This document shows positions 16,597-26,891 of a stretch of 64,000 bases of DNA, piece after piece. The first letter of the stretch is position 1. Each line of letters begins with the position of its first letter. The DNA is from Chloroflexota bacterium (lineage in GTDB: Bacteria; Chloroflexota; Anaerolineae; Anaerolineales; Anaerolineaceae). The position numbers and the translations under genes were made by a program. Location: assembly GCA_029561345.1 (NCBI GenBank), contig JAKQJC010000001.1, forward strand, positions 62,001 through 126,000, read 5' to 3'. The notes below the pieces were generated by a model that did no database searches, had not been told where the DNA came from, and saw nothing but the letters and a program-made list of their open reading frames with translations.

Positions 16597-18468
16597 ATGA
16601 GCGAAAAAACGCAGCTTCCTTTTGGTTTGTGGCCCAGCCCGGTGACGCCGCAGATGCTGGCGCAGCGCGTGCGCCTGGATGAGTTGGCCTGGGATTCAGA
16701 TGGGGAGACCCTGGTCTGGATGGAGGGGCAGGGGGACCGGAATGCGCTGGTGATGCGCGCCGCGGGCGAAGCGCCGCGTGAACTGACGGAAGAGCAGGCT
16801 GTGCGCGGCGGCGTGGGTTACGGCGGGGGAGAATTCACGGTGAAGGATGGCACGCTCATTTTTGCTGAGAAGAACGGCCGGCTTTACCGGCGCAGCCTGG
16901 GCTGGGGACAGCCGCGCCCGCTGACGCCGGCTTTTGGGGCGGCTGCTGCGCCGCAGCTTTCACCGGATGGGAAATGGGTGGTGTATGTGCACACCTATGA
17001 AAACAATGACTGCCTGGCCCTGGTGGACAGCGAAGGCCGGAACTGGCCGGCGCGGCTGGCGAGCGGAGCTGATTTTTATATGCAGCCGGTCTGGCACCCC
17101 GGCGGCACCCGCCTGGCCTGGATTGAGTGGGATCATCCCAATATGCCCTGGGATGGCTGCCGCCTGATGTTGGCTGATTTTGATGCAGCCGGGCAGTGCC
17201 TGGCGCATGTACAGCAGGTGGACGGCGGGGCGGACGAATCGGTGTTTCAACCGGCTTTTTCACCGGACGGACTCTGGTTGAGCTATATTGCCCCGGACGG
17301 CGACCTGGAAAAACTGGTGCTGCTGAATCTGGAAGACGGCCAACGGCGCGAGCTGGTGCGCGGTAAAGTGCTTTCCACGCCGGGATGGGTGCAGGGCCTG
17401 CACACCTATGGTTGGAGCGGATCGAGCCAGCGCCTGTTCTACCTGGTCAATGACCGGGGTTTCACCAGCCTGTGGGTGGTGGATGTGGACAGCGGGCAGA
17501 GCCAAAAAATTGACAGCGGCGCCTATACCAACCTGGGGCAGCTGGCGGTTTCGCCGAAAGCCGACCGTCTGGCCATGCAGGCTTCAGGCAGCCGCATTCC
17601 CGTGCGCTTGGTGACCTGGGAAGGTGGGCGCTGGCGGGTGGAAAAGCGCAGCGACGGCGAGAACCTGGATCCAGAGGATTTGCCGGATGTGCAGCCGGTT
17701 GAATGGACCGCGGAAAATGGCATGACGGTGTACGGCCTGTTCTATGCGCCAGCCAGCCGTCGTTTTGCCAGCAGCGGACTGCCGCCGGCAATGGTGCAAA
17801 TTCACGGCGGGCCAACTTCGCAAACAGAAGCCGGTTATTCGGCCCAGGCGGCCTATTTCACCAGCCGGGGGTACGCCTACCTGGCGGTCAATTACCGCGG
17901 CAGCACCGGCTTTGGCAAGCGCTACCGCGACGCCCTGCGCGGACAATGGGGGGTGGCGGATGTGGAAGATGCGGCGGGCGGCGCCCGGTCGCTGGTGGAG
18001 CGGAAATGGGCGGATGGCGAGAAACTGGCCATTATGGGCGGCAGTGCCGGGGGGTACACGGTGTTGGCTTCTCTGATCCGTTACCCGGGCCTGTTCAAGG
18101 TGGGCATTTGCTCGTATGGGGTCAGCAACCTGTTTGACCTGGCCCGTGATACACACAAATTTGAGGCGCGCTACCTGGACAGCCTGGTGGGGCCGCTGCC
18201 TGAGGCGGCCGCCCTTTACCGGCAGCGCTCGCCCCTTTTTGCGCTCGATCAGATCAAGGATTCGCTGGCTATTTTCCACGGCACCGAGGACCGCGTGGTG
18301 CCGATCGCCCAGTCAGAGGCGATTGTCAATTCCCTGCGGCGGCGCGGGGTGGCTCACCACTACCGCACGTTTGAGGGCGAGGGTCACGGCTTCCGCAAGC
18401 TGGAAAATGTGATCACCTATTACCGCGAGATGGAGCAATTCTTGCAGCAGAATCTGCTTTACCGCTAA
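16597..18468 (+). CDS. S9-family prolyl oligopeptidase / acyl-aminoacyl peptidase
   Basis: 623 residues. The N-terminal half (about 30-370) is a WD/PD40-like beta-propeller (repeats such as LSPDGKWVVYVH, FSPDGLWLSYIA). The C-terminal third is an alpha/beta hydrolase with catalytic Ser483 (GGSAGGYT), Asp565 (GTEDRVV) and His597 (GEGHGF). There is no signal peptide, so it is probably cytosolic and cleaves short peptides. A GAGGTG ribosome site precedes the ATG. A secreted subtilisin follows after 10 bp, so the pair looks like a peptide-utilisation unit. Confidence 0.93.
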   Translation: MSEKTQLPFGLWPSPVTPQMLAQRVRLDELAWDSDGETLVWMEGQGDRNALVMRAAGEAPRELTEEQAVRGGVGYGGGEFTVKDGTLIFAEKNGRLYRRSLGWGQPRPLTPAFGAAAAPQLSPDGKWVVYVHTYENNDCLALVDSEGRNWPARLASGADFYMQPVWHPGGTRLAWIEWDHPNMPWDGCRLMLADFDAAGQCLAHVQQVDGGADESVFQPAFSPDGLWLSYIAPDGDLEKLVLLNLEDGQRRELVRGKVLSTPGWVQGLHTYGWSGSSQRLFYLVNDRGFTSLWVVDVDSGQSQKIDSGAYTNLGQLAVSPKADRLAMQASGSRIPVRLVTWEGGRWRVEKRSDGENLDPEDLPDVQPVEWTAENGMTVYGLFYAPASRRFASSGLPPAMVQIHGGPTSQTEAGYSAQAAYFTSRGYAYLAVNYRGSTGFGKRYRDALRGQWGVADVEDAAGGARSLVERKWADGEKLAIMGGSAGGYTVLASLIRYPGLFKVGICSYGVSNLFDLARDTHKFEARYLDSLVGPLPEAAALYRQRSPLFALDQIKDSLAIFHGTEDRVVPIAQSEAIVNSLRRRGVAHHYRTFEGEGHGFRKLENVITYYREMEQFLQQNLLYR

Positions 18469-18478
18469 AGGAGTGACG

Positions 18479-19981
18479 ATGAAACGCAGCTTGTGGATGG
18501 TTTTGATTGGCATTTTGGTGATGAGCCTGGCTGTGCAGCCTGTGACGGCGCAGCCTGCCTGGGTGAGCGAAAAAGTGTGGGCCGATACCGAGGGTGGAGC
18601 CACCGCGCATTTTCTGGTGGTGCTGCGCGCGCAGGCAGACCGGCCTGCTGCAGATGGGGCGGCCTTTAATCGCGACGCCTCCAGCGCTTATGTGAACACA
18701 TTGATGGATACCGCCGCGGCCAGCCAGCCTGCGCTGACGGCGCGCCTGGATGCGATGGGGGTTTCTTACCGGGCTTACTGGATTGTCAACATGCTGGCGG
18801 TGGAAGGCGACCGCCAGGTGGTGGAAGCCCTGGCAGCCCTGCCGGAAGTGGCCTATATTGAGCCAGACCGGGCTTTCCGCGTGGCGCTGGAGACAGGTGA
18901 GGAAGAAAGGCCCGCAGATGCTAAGGGAACGATCCAGCCCAACATCAGCAGGGTGGGCGCGCCGGACCTGTGGGCGCTGGGGGTGATGGGCACGGGCACG
19001 GTGGTGGCCAATGCCGACACGGGCATTTATTGGGAGCACAGCCTGCTGAAAAGCCAATACCGCGGCTGGGATGGTGCGGCAGCCAATCACAATTTCAACT
19101 GGTGGGATGCCATTCACCAGGATATTGACGGTTCCAGCAATCCCTGCGGATATGAATCCAAAGTTCCGTGCGATGACCACGGTCACGGCACCCACACCAC
19201 CGGGACCTCCGTTGGCCTCAACGGTTACGGGGTGGCGCCGGCGGCCAGGTGGATCGGCTGCCGTAATATGGACAGCGGCGTGGGCCGGCCCAGCACCTAT
19301 ATCGAGTGCCTGCAATTCTTCATGGCGCCAACCGATTTGAACGGACAGAATCCCAACCCGGCACTGCGCCCGGATGTGATCAGCAACTCTTACGGCTGCC
19401 CGGCCGCGGAACAATGCAACCTGCAGAGCCTGACTGCGGCCGTGGAGAGTGTGCGCGCGGCGGGCATTTTCATGTCCGTTTCGGCTGGCAACGATGGCCC
19501 GACCTGCGACACGGTTAACGATCCGCCGGGGACAGACCGGGCGGTGTTCACAGTTGGCGCGGTGAACAACAGCGATGGTATTGCCAGCTTCAGCAGCCGC
19601 GGCCCGGCCGGCGACCTGATGAAGCCGCAGATTGTGGCGCCCGGGGTGAGCGTTGTTTCGGCTTCAAAATCGGGCGAGACCTTGACTACGACCATGTCGG
19701 GCACTTCGATGGCAGCGCCCAATGTGGCGGGCGGGGTTGCCCTGCTGTGGAGCGCTTTCCCGAGCCTGCGCGGGAATGTGCCGTGGACGGAATTGATCCT
19801 GACCCGCTCGGCTGTGCCGCTGACGACCACAGAAGGCTGCGGCGGCGATTCTGCCTCGCAGGTGCCCAACAACACCTACGGTTACGGCCGCCTGGACCTG
19901 GTTTCAGCGTATAATAAGAGCGAGAATGAATTTGCTCATATGATCTTTGAAATGATATTCCTGCCAATGGTGATCCATTAA
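18479..19981 (+). CDS. Secreted subtilisin-like serine protease (S8) with I9 propeptide
   Basis: 500 residues from the ATG at 18479, five bases after AAAGGAG. Signal peptide about 1-24 (cleavage near VTAQP), inhibitor-type propeptide about 40-130, then the S8 catalytic domain with Asp180 (ADTG), His236 (HGHGTH) and Ser410 (SGTSMAAPN). The extreme C terminus ends in IFLPMVIH after a short charged linker. The same LP-hydrophobic ending occurs in two other exported proteins of this window and may be a sorting or anchoring signal. Likely an extracellular or surface protease feeding the S9 peptidase upstream. Confidence 0.94.
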   Translation: MKRSLWMVLIGILVMSLAVQPVTAQPAWVSEKVWADTEGGATAHFLVVLRAQADRPAADGAAFNRDASSAYVNTLMDTAAASQPALTARLDAMGVSYRAYWIVNMLAVEGDRQVVEALAALPEVAYIEPDRAFRVALETGEEERPADAKGTIQPNISRVGAPDLWALGVMGTGTVVANADTGIYWEHSLLKSQYRGWDGAAANHNFNWWDAIHQDIDGSSNPCGYESKVPCDDHGHGTHTTGTSVGLNGYGVAPAARWIGCRNMDSGVGRPSTYIECLQFFMAPTDLNGQNPNPALRPDVISNSYGCPAAEQCNLQSLTAAVESVRAAGIFMSVSAGNDGPTCDTVNDPPGTDRAVFTVGAVNNSDGIASFSSRGPAGDLMKPQIVAPGVSVVSASKSGETLTTTMSGTSMAAPNVAGGVALLWSAFPSLRGNVPWTELILTRSAVPLTTTEGCGGDSASQVPNNTYGYGRLDLVSAYNKSENEFAHMIFEMIFLPMVIH

Positions 19982-20009
19982 ACCCAATGAAGCCTGGTGA
20001 GATGATTCT

Positions 20010-22169
20010 ATGATGTTGAAAAGCTCCACCTCCGACCTGGAAATGATCCTTGATGCAGCCGTGCTGCCCGAGGAACGCATCCCTGTGCTCAACAGCCTGG
20101 CGTGGCGTCTGATTTCAAACAACGCGGAACGGGCCGGCAAGCTGGCTGAGGAGGCGTTTGAGCTTTCAAAAAAAACCGGCGATGCAGCCGGGCAGGCCTA
20201 CAGCCTGCTGGTGCGCGGCACCCTGCAAATGGAATATGACACCACGGATAACGCCCTTGCCACCCTGGACGAAGCCCTGGACCTGATGGAGAAGTTGAAG
20301 GATGCATCTGGCACGGCGCGGGCCCTGGATTCACAGGGGTGGTGCTGGTATATTCGCGGCGAATACAGCCAGGCTCTGGCTTTGCATGAACGGAGCCTGG
20401 CCATTCGCCAGATTGCCGGAAACCCCGAGGAAATTGCTGACTCTTACAACAGCCTGAGCGCTGTTTACAGCGATATGGGCAACTATCCAGAAGCGGTGCA
20501 ATCCCTGCTGAACGCTCTGACCCTGGCCGAACAAAGTGAAAATCTGCAGGATCAGGTGCGTTTTTTGGCGAATATTGGCACCACCTACGTGGAAGTGGGG
20601 GAGTATGAAACGGCGCAAGGCTACCTGAAGCGGGCGCTGGAGCTTTCGGAGCAGATTGATTATAAAAAATCGCAGCTTTTCATCATCTCCTCGCTGGCAT
20701 TGATTTACAAGGAACGCAAGGAATATGATAAAGCCGTGATGCAGGCCCGTCGCTGCCTGGAAATGATGCCGGAAGTGACGCCGCTTTACCAGAAGGCGGA
20801 AACGCTGATAGTGCTGGGTGAGTCTCAAATTTTTCTGGACGCAGCTCTGGAGGCCGAAACGCATTTGAACCAGGCGCTGGAGATCAGCCAGCAAATTGGT
20901 GATAACACCACACGGGCTAAAGCCTTGTTGGGATTGGGCCGGCTCTATCACTCTCAGGGAAATGAAGACCGGGCAAAGGATGAGCTGCTAAAAGCTCTCA
21001 AACTGGCAGAAGAAGCCGAGCACCCGCAGCTGGCCTACCGGATTCACGGAGCCTTATCAGAGACATACGAAAAGTTGGGGGATTTTCAGACGGCCCTGCA
21101 TCACCACCGCGAATACCATGCCGCCAAAGAGGAAGTGTTCAACCGCGATGCGCTTGCCCGCCGCCGTCTGCTGGAGATCAGGTTTGATATTGATCACACC
21201 CGGCGCGAACATCAGGCAGCTGAAACCCTGCGGCGGGTGGGAACGGCGCTGAACGCCACTCTGGATTCATCCCAGGTGCTGGATTTGATGCTGGGACATA
21301 TCCAGCAGGTGACGGTCGCGGATATCATTTACATTGCGCTGGTGGAAAACGGCAAACTTGAAATGAAGCGCAGCTGGTGTGAAAAAGGCGAACCTGTGCA
21401 GCCGTCAGGCATCCATCTGGAAGCGCCCGTCTATCAATCGCTGCTGGAATCGCAAAAGCCCATCACCCTCAGCGACACGCGTGAATATGCAGATTGGTTT
21501 AAGAATCACGATGATTGCGGCATTCATTCCTGGTCTGGCGCACCCATCATTTACAATGGAAAAACCATAGGGCTGATTGCTGTGGCCAGCAGAACACCCA
21601 ATACATTTAATGTCAAGCACGGCGAACACCTGTCCATCTATGCCAGCCAGGCAGCCCTGGCACTGGAAAACGCGCATCTGTTTGAGGAAGTGCAGCGCAT
21701 GGCCATTCTGGATGGGCTGACGGGCATATACAACCGCCGCTATTTGTTTGAGATGGGGCAGAAGGAATTTGACCGCGCCCAGCGCTATAAGGCGGAATTT
21801 TCAGCCGTGATGATGGATATTGACCATTTTAAAAAGATCAATGATGTTCATGGGCATTTACGCGGCGATCAGGTTCTGCGCGAAGTGGCCGCGCTGGGCG
21901 GACAGGGGCTGCGCAAAGCGGATATCTTTGGACGCTACGGCGGAGAAGAATTTCTGATCCTTTTGCCGGAAACCAACCTGGCCAACGCCGTCAAGACGGC
22001 GGAACGCATTCGCCAGGGAATTATTCAGCAGGTGAGTCTGAAAATCACCCTCAGCGCCGGTGTGGCTCAGTTGAGCGAAGAGATGAACCGCCTGGAGGAT
22101 TTGATTGAGCAGGCGGATCAGGCTTTATATCGGGCCAAAAACAGCGGGCGCGACCGGGTTTCGATTTAG
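20010..22169 (+). CDS. TPR-GAF-GGDEF diguanylate cyclase
   Basis: 719 residues. Residues about 20-375 contain roughly eight tetratricopeptide repeats, followed by a coiled coil (about 375-400), a GAF domain (about 405-555) and a GGDEF domain (about 560-719). The active site is intact (GGEEF), with an RxxD inhibitory site (RKAD) five residues before it. No membrane segment, so it is a soluble c-di-GMP synthase regulated by protein interaction (TPR) and a ligand (GAF). It starts 28 bases after the subtilisin gene and could be cotranscribed. Confidence 0.93.
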   Translation: MMLKSSTSDLEMILDAAVLPEERIPVLNSLAWRLISNNAERAGKLAEEAFELSKKTGDAAGQAYSLLVRGTLQMEYDTTDNALATLDEALDLMEKLKDASGTARALDSQGWCWYIRGEYSQALALHERSLAIRQIAGNPEEIADSYNSLSAVYSDMGNYPEAVQSLLNALTLAEQSENLQDQVRFLANIGTTYVEVGEYETAQGYLKRALELSEQIDYKKSQLFIISSLALIYKERKEYDKAVMQARRCLEMMPEVTPLYQKAETLIVLGESQIFLDAALEAETHLNQALEISQQIGDNTTRAKALLGLGRLYHSQGNEDRAKDELLKALKLAEEAEHPQLAYRIHGALSETYEKLGDFQTALHHHREYHAAKEEVFNRDALARRRLLEIRFDIDHTRREHQAAETLRRVGTALNATLDSSQVLDLMLGHIQQVTVADIIYIALVENGKLEMKRSWCEKGEPVQPSGIHLEAPVYQSLLESQKPITLSDTREYADWFKNHDDCGIHSWSGAPIIYNGKTIGLIAVASRTPNTFNVKHGEHLSIYASQAALALENAHLFEEVQRMAILDGLTGIYNRRYLFEMGQKEFDRAQRYKAEFSAVMMDIDHFKKINDVHGHLRGDQVLREVAALGGQGLRKADIFGRYGGEEFLILLPETNLANAVKTAERIRQGIIQQVSLKITLSAGVAQLSEEMNRLEDLIEQADQALYRAKNSGRDRVSI

Positions 22170-22433
22170 AACTACGCCGGAAAAGAAGGGGACCTTCAAA
22201 TAAAGGCGAGAGCACAGCAGAAACCAACATCATTCCAACGGCCTGACGGGCCGCCATTTCCAGGAGGGTGTTTTGGCCCTTGGTCAGGAAAAGGGAATTT
22301 TCTTGAAGGATAAGTGGGGTTTCGATGGGCTGAACAGTAGATTTTTTTTCATGCCACCTTCCAGATCATAAACGGCACATTGATGATCATTATCAGGCAG
22401 GGTGGAAAAAAGTCAGCTGGCCAGAGAAATCAA

Positions 22434-22460
22434 AAACCCCCACCTTTGGGGTGGGGGTTT
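22434..22460 (-). terminator. Intrinsic terminator downstream of tRNA-Leu
   Basis: AAACCCCCACC/GGTGGGGGTTT stem with five-base loop, T-rich on the minus strand. It lies five bases beyond the tRNA and resembles the tRNA-Lys terminator. Confidence 0.8.
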
Positions 22461-22465
22461 CAGAG

Positions 22466-22547
22466 TGCCGAAGGTGGGACTTGAACCCACACGACTTTCA
22501 TCACTAAGTCCTGAACCTAGCGCGTCTGCCAGTTCCGCCACTTCGGC
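22466..22547 (-). tRNA. tRNA-Leu (anticodon CAG)
   Basis: 82 nt with the long variable arm of class II tRNAs. Acceptor GCCGAAG/CTTCGGC, anticodon loop TTCAGGA (CAG), T arm GTGGG-TTCAAGT-CCCAC, discriminator A, no encoded CCA. Confidence 0.95.
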
Positions 22548-22690
22548 TCGTCACGACCTTTATTTTACGCGAAAACCGTATTTTGTCAACCCCTGGAAGG
22601 AAATTATCTTGCAGGAATTTTGAATCATTGACCAGTTCCATCCTGTTTAATGATAATGGCCTCTCGCAACCGCCAAAGAGTGTAAAGGGA

Positions 22691-22699
22691 TGGTATAAT
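22691..22699 (+). promoter_or_regulatory. Extended -10 element upstream of folC
   Basis: TGGTATAAT (TGn plus perfect TATAAT) about 36 bases before the folC start. No good -35 is present, consistent with an extended -10 promoter. Confidence 0.4.
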
Positions 22700-22734
22700 G
22701 AGGCCCACAAATTTTCTGAGGTCAACAGCGGCTT

Positions 22735-24063
22735 ATGATGGATATGGAACAACTTTACCAGGAAGCACTGGATTATCTTTACGGGTTTGTGGATTACAGC
22801 ATGACCCGCGCATTGCGCTTTTCGGCGGAGAAGTTCAACCTGGACCGTATGAGCGCCCTGCTGACGCTGCTGGACCACCCGGAACGGACATATCGGGTCA
22901 TTCATGTGGCCGGCACCAAGGGTAAGGGCTCGGTTTCTGCGCTGTGCGCCAGCGCCATCCAGGCCGCCGGTTACAAAACCGGCCTCTACACTTCGCCGCA
23001 CCTGCATGATTACAACGAGCGCATTCAGGTCAACGGCGAGCCCATTCCGCACCTGGAGTTGGCGCGGCTGGTGGCCGAAATCAAGCCTTTTGTGGTGCAG
23101 GTGCCTGAGCTGACCACCTTTGAAATCACCACGGCCCTGGGATTCTGGTATTTTGCCCGCCAGGGTGTGGATGTGGCCGTGATTGAGGTTGGGCTGGGCG
23201 GCCGGCTGGATGCCACCAATGTGGTGGACCCGCTGGTTTCGGTGATCACCTCGCTTTCATATGATCACATGGCCGTGCTGGGAAACACCCTGGCCGAAAT
23301 TGCCGGTGAAAAAGCAGGCATCATCAAGGTTGGCCGGCCGGCGGTCAGCTCGCCGCAGAAAGCTGAAGCGCAGGCTGTTTTGGAGGCGGTATCGGCGGCC
23401 CGGCAGGCAAGCCTGACCCTGGTGGGGCGGGATGTCCAGTATGAACGGCTGGATCAGAATTTGAACGGCCAGCGCATGTCCATCTGGCAGGGCCAGCGGC
23501 CGCTGCTGCAGGTGAGCCTGCCGCTGCTGGGACAGCACCAGACCGAGAATGCGGCCACCGCCTGCGCGGCCCTATGGGCTGCCCGTGAGGCCGGATTGGT
23601 GATCAGCGATGCGGCCATTCAGACCGGTTTTGCGCAGGTATCCTGGCCTGGCCGGTTTGAAGTGCTGCGTTCAGATCCACCGGTGGTGGTGGACTGCGCT
23701 CATAACCGCGATTCAGCGGTGCGTCTGCGCGAGGCGATGCACGATTTACTCCCGAACTGGCCGGTGGTGCTGGTGTTGGGTTTTTCGGAAGATAAAGATA
23801 TTGACGGGATGCTGGCAGAACTGCTGCCCCTGACGCAGGAAGTGGTGGCGGCGCGCGCGGATCATCCGCGGGCGCTGGAAGCCGGTCAACTGGCTGACAT
23901 GGTGCGGGCTGCCCGGCCAGACATCACCACAGAAGCCTGCGGCGGGGTTCAACAGGCCATGCAGCGCGCCAAAGAACTGGCTGGCACGCAAAAAGCCATT
24001 CTGGTGACCGGCAGCATTTTTGTGACTGCCGAGGCGCGGCAGGCCTGGCCAAACCTGGATTAA
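22735..24063 (+). CDS. folC: Folylpolyglutamate synthase / dihydrofolate synthase
   Basis: 442 residues, typical length. An ATP-binding P-loop with family signature HVAGTKGKGSVSA near 57-69, then LYTSPHLHDYNERI, EVGLGGRLDATN and the C-terminal Mur-ligase-type domain (VVDCAHNRDS). It adds glutamate to folates and may also join dihydropteroate and glutamate, in the cytosol. Two ATGs are adjacent (22735 and 22738) and the ribosome site is weak, so the exact start is uncertain by one to three codons. lon follows after 28 bases. Confidence 0.95.
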   Translation: MMDMEQLYQEALDYLYGFVDYSMTRALRFSAEKFNLDRMSALLTLLDHPERTYRVIHVAGTKGKGSVSALCASAIQAAGYKTGLYTSPHLHDYNERIQVNGEPIPHLELARLVAEIKPFVVQVPELTTFEITTALGFWYFARQGVDVAVIEVGLGGRLDATNVVDPLVSVITSLSYDHMAVLGNTLAEIAGEKAGIIKVGRPAVSSPQKAEAQAVLEAVSAARQASLTLVGRDVQYERLDQNLNGQRMSIWQGQRPLLQVSLPLLGQHQTENAATACAALWAAREAGLVISDAAIQTGFAQVSWPGRFEVLRSDPPVVVDCAHNRDSAVRLREAMHDLLPNWPVVLVLGFSEDKDIDGMLAELLPLTQEVVAARADHPRALEAGQLADMVRAARPDITTEACGGVQQAMQRAKELAGTQKAILVTGSIFVTAEARQAWPNLD

Positions 24064-24091
24064 TGCCCTCTGGGCAAAAAAGGAGGAGACG

Positions 24092-26611
24092 ATGCGAGGA
24101 GACGATTGGTTTCCACGTTCGACAGATGAGGACGATTTCAACAGTGCCCTGCAGCAGCGCACTGAAGAACTCTACCGGATACCCAATGCGGAACCGGATG
24201 ACGACGGCGTTATAGAATGCCCGGTGCTGATTGTGCGCGACACGGTGATATTCCCGCACATGATTTCGCCCATTTTTATCAGCTCGGATGTGGGGCTGGC
24301 GGCAGTTCAGGAAGCGCAGTATAACGGGCAGACCCTGATTATATTCTCACAGCGCGACCCGGAAATTGACGAACCGCAGGCCGGCGACCTGATCCCGATT
24401 GGGGTTGAGGCGGCGGTGGGGCGGCTGCTGACCATGCCAGACGGCAATAATTCGGCTCTGGTGCAGGGGCGGCGCCGCGTGGAACTGGTGGATTTCACCC
24501 AGAGTGATCCCTGCTTTATGGCGCGGGTGCGGGTGCTGCATGAAAACGTGACCATGACCAACCGGATTGAGGCGCTGATGCGCGCCACCCGCGATCAGTT
24601 TGAACGCTGCACGCAGCTGGATCACAGCCTGCCGGATGAAGCCCACCTGTTCTCCATGAACATCACTGATCCGGGCTGGCTGGCAGATATGGTGGCCACC
24701 GCCATTTCTTTGAACCTGACAGACCGCCTGTCGCTGCTTTCGATGACAGACCCGGTGATGCGCCTGAAGCGCGTGAACAGCCTGTTGGCGCAGGAACTGG
24801 ATGTGCTGCAGCTGGAAGATGAAATTCAGACCCGGGTGCAGACCGAAGTGGACCGCAGCCAGCGCGAGTTTTATCTGCGCGAGCAGATGCGCGCCATCCA
24901 GACAGAACTGGGCGAAGGGGATATCTGGACGCGCGAGATCACCGAGGTGCGCGAAAAGATCGAAAAGATGGCTCTGCCTGATGAAGCCCGCAAAGCGGCC
25001 ATCAAAGAGCTGGAACGCCTGACGCAGATGCCGCCAATGGCGCCTGAAGTGGGCATCATCCGCACCTACCTGGACTGGATTATTGAATTGCCGTGGGACA
25101 CTGCCACGGATGATAACCTGGATGTGAAACATGCGGCGAGCGTGCTGGATCAGTACCATTTTGGTCTGGGCAAGGCCAAGGACCGCATTCTGGAATATAT
25201 TGCTGTGCGCAGTCTGAACCCAAAGCGCACGCGGCAGCCTATTCTGTGCTTTGTGGGCCCGCCTGGCACCGGCAAAACCTCACTGGGACGTTCAATTGCC
25301 GATGCGCTGGGACGCAAGTTCGTGCGCGTTTCGCTGGGCGGGGTGCGCGATGAAGCTGAAATTCGCGGCCACCGCCGCACCTATATTGGCGCACTGCCAG
25401 GACGCATTTTGCAGACCATGCGCCGCGCCGGAACGGTGAACCCGCTGTTTATGCTGGATGAGATTGACAAGCTGGGCGCTGATTTCCGCGGTGATCCGGC
25501 TTCGGCGCTGCTGGAGGTGCTGGACCCGGAGCAGAATTATGCCTTCTCTGACCATTACCTGGAGCTGGCCTATGATCTTTCAAAGGTCATGTTCATCACC
25601 ACAGCCAATTCACTGGGGAGCATTCCACCGGCTCTGCTGGACCGTATGGAACTGATTGAATTCCCCGGTTACATTGAGGAAGAAAAACTGGAAATTTCAC
25701 GCCGTTTCCTGATTCCCCGCCAGATTGAAGAAAGCGGCCTGGAACCCAACGAGGTGGTGGTGCTGGACCAGGCGGTGCGGCGGCTGATCCGTGAATACAC
25801 CTACGAAGCCGGGGTGCGCAACCTGGAACGGGAAATTGGACGCATGTGCCGCAAGGTGGCGCGCCTGAAATCTGAAAAGAAGCGCTATCCGACCCGCCTT
25901 GGGGCGCGCTGGGTTGAAAAATTCCTGGGCCCGCCGGAATACTTCCAGACGGAAGCCGAACGGCAGGATGAAATTGGCGTGGCCACCGCCATCGCCTGGA
26001 CAGAAACCGGCGGCGATATCATGCCGGTGGAAGTGCTGATCCTGGAAGGCAAGGGCGGCCTGCAGATCACCGGCCAGATCGGCGAGGTGATGCAGGAATC
26101 GGCACAGGCGGCGCTGTCATATTTGAAATCGCGCGCCCGCCAGTTTGATATCAACCCCGAAGCCTTTGAACGGCTGGATGTGCATATCCACATTCCTGAA
26201 GGCGCCATTCCAAAGGACGGCCCCAGCGCAGGCATCACCATTGCCACGGCGCTGATCTCGGCTTTCACAGACCGCCCGGTGTACAAAGAAGTGGGCATGA
26301 CGGGTGAAATCACCCTGCGCGGACGGGTGCTGCCGGTGGGCGGCCTGCGCGAGAAGATTCTGGCGGCGCATCGCGCCGGCCTGAAAACCATTCTACTGCC
26401 CGAGCGCAACCTGAAGGATTTGATTGACGTGCCGCGCAAGGTGCGCACTGATTTGAAGATCATCCCCATCACGCACATGGATCAGGTGGTGGAAGTGGCA
26501 CTGCATGCGCCTGAGGAGCGGCCTGTGCGCCACAAGCGGCAGTCCAAGGAAGAGCCCAAAGAGGAAAATGCCGAGGGCAGCGAAACAACGCCAGCCGGGC
26601 CGAACGAATAA
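24092..26611 (+). CDS. lon: ATP-dependent protease Lon
   Basis: 839 residues. LON substrate-binding domain about 42-240, helical region about 240-370, AAA+ domain with Walker A GPPGTGKT at 389-396, and C-terminal protease domain with the Ser-Lys dyad S712 (DGPSAG) and K755 (GLREKILAA). The 43-residue Ser-Lys spacing equals that of classical Lon. The C terminus carries an acidic, low-complexity tail of about 25 residues. A strong ribosome site (AGGAGGAG) precedes the ATG. Cytosolic degradation of misfolded and regulatory proteins. Confidence 0.97.
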   Translation: MRGDDWFPRSTDEDDFNSALQQRTEELYRIPNAEPDDDGVIECPVLIVRDTVIFPHMISPIFISSDVGLAAVQEAQYNGQTLIIFSQRDPEIDEPQAGDLIPIGVEAAVGRLLTMPDGNNSALVQGRRRVELVDFTQSDPCFMARVRVLHENVTMTNRIEALMRATRDQFERCTQLDHSLPDEAHLFSMNITDPGWLADMVATAISLNLTDRLSLLSMTDPVMRLKRVNSLLAQELDVLQLEDEIQTRVQTEVDRSQREFYLREQMRAIQTELGEGDIWTREITEVREKIEKMALPDEARKAAIKELERLTQMPPMAPEVGIIRTYLDWIIELPWDTATDDNLDVKHAASVLDQYHFGLGKAKDRILEYIAVRSLNPKRTRQPILCFVGPPGTGKTSLGRSIADALGRKFVRVSLGGVRDEAEIRGHRRTYIGALPGRILQTMRRAGTVNPLFMLDEIDKLGADFRGDPASALLEVLDPEQNYAFSDHYLELAYDLSKVMFITTANSLGSIPPALLDRMELIEFPGYIEEEKLEISRRFLIPRQIEESGLEPNEVVVLDQAVRRLIREYTYEAGVRNLEREIGRMCRKVARLKSEKKRYPTRLGARWVEKFLGPPEYFQTEAERQDEIGVATAIAWTETGGDIMPVEVLILEGKGGLQITGQIGEVMQESAQAALSYLKSRARQFDINPEAFERLDVHIHIPEGAIPKDGPSAGITIATALISAFTDRPVYKEVGMTGEITLRGRVLPVGGLREKILAAHRAGLKTILLPERNLKDLIDVPRKVRTDLKIIPITHMDQVVEVALHAPEERPVRHKRQSKEEPKEENAEGSETTPAGPNE

Positions 26612-26617
26612 AGCTGT

Positions 26618-26652
26618 AAAAGCCTGGAAGGGACAACGCCTTCCAGGCTTTT
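26618..26652 (+). terminator. Intrinsic terminator after lon
   Basis: AAAAGCCTGGAAGG, a seven-base loop, CCTTCCAGGCTTTT: a 14-bp perfect stem ending in a T run, seven bases after the lon stop. Confidence 0.9.
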
Positions 26653-26804
26653 GTTTGGGAGATTGTGACTTCGATATTGTCACAGAAAAACCGCTATTGA
26701 CCGGGAATATAGGTGACCTATTTGCAACTGCTCAGCCAGGGTGAAAGCCTTGCAGAGGATGATCCGCTCCCTGACCAATTACACATATTCATAGGGCATG
26801 AAAA

Positions 26805-26836
26805 AAGCAGCCGGCGAGGGCTGTAACCGGCTGCTT
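26805..26836 (-). terminator. Hairpin with T tract on the minus strand
   Basis: AAGCAGCCGG/CCGGCTGCTT with a 12-base loop, followed on the minus strand by a T6 run. No leftward gene ends here, so its role is unclear. Apart from this, the lon terminator and the MFS promoter, I see nothing in 26612-26964. Confidence 0.4.
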
Positions 26837-26891
26837 ATCACCCACTTTGAAGGATGATATAAATTTTTTGTATACGAGGTTTTGCGGGATA

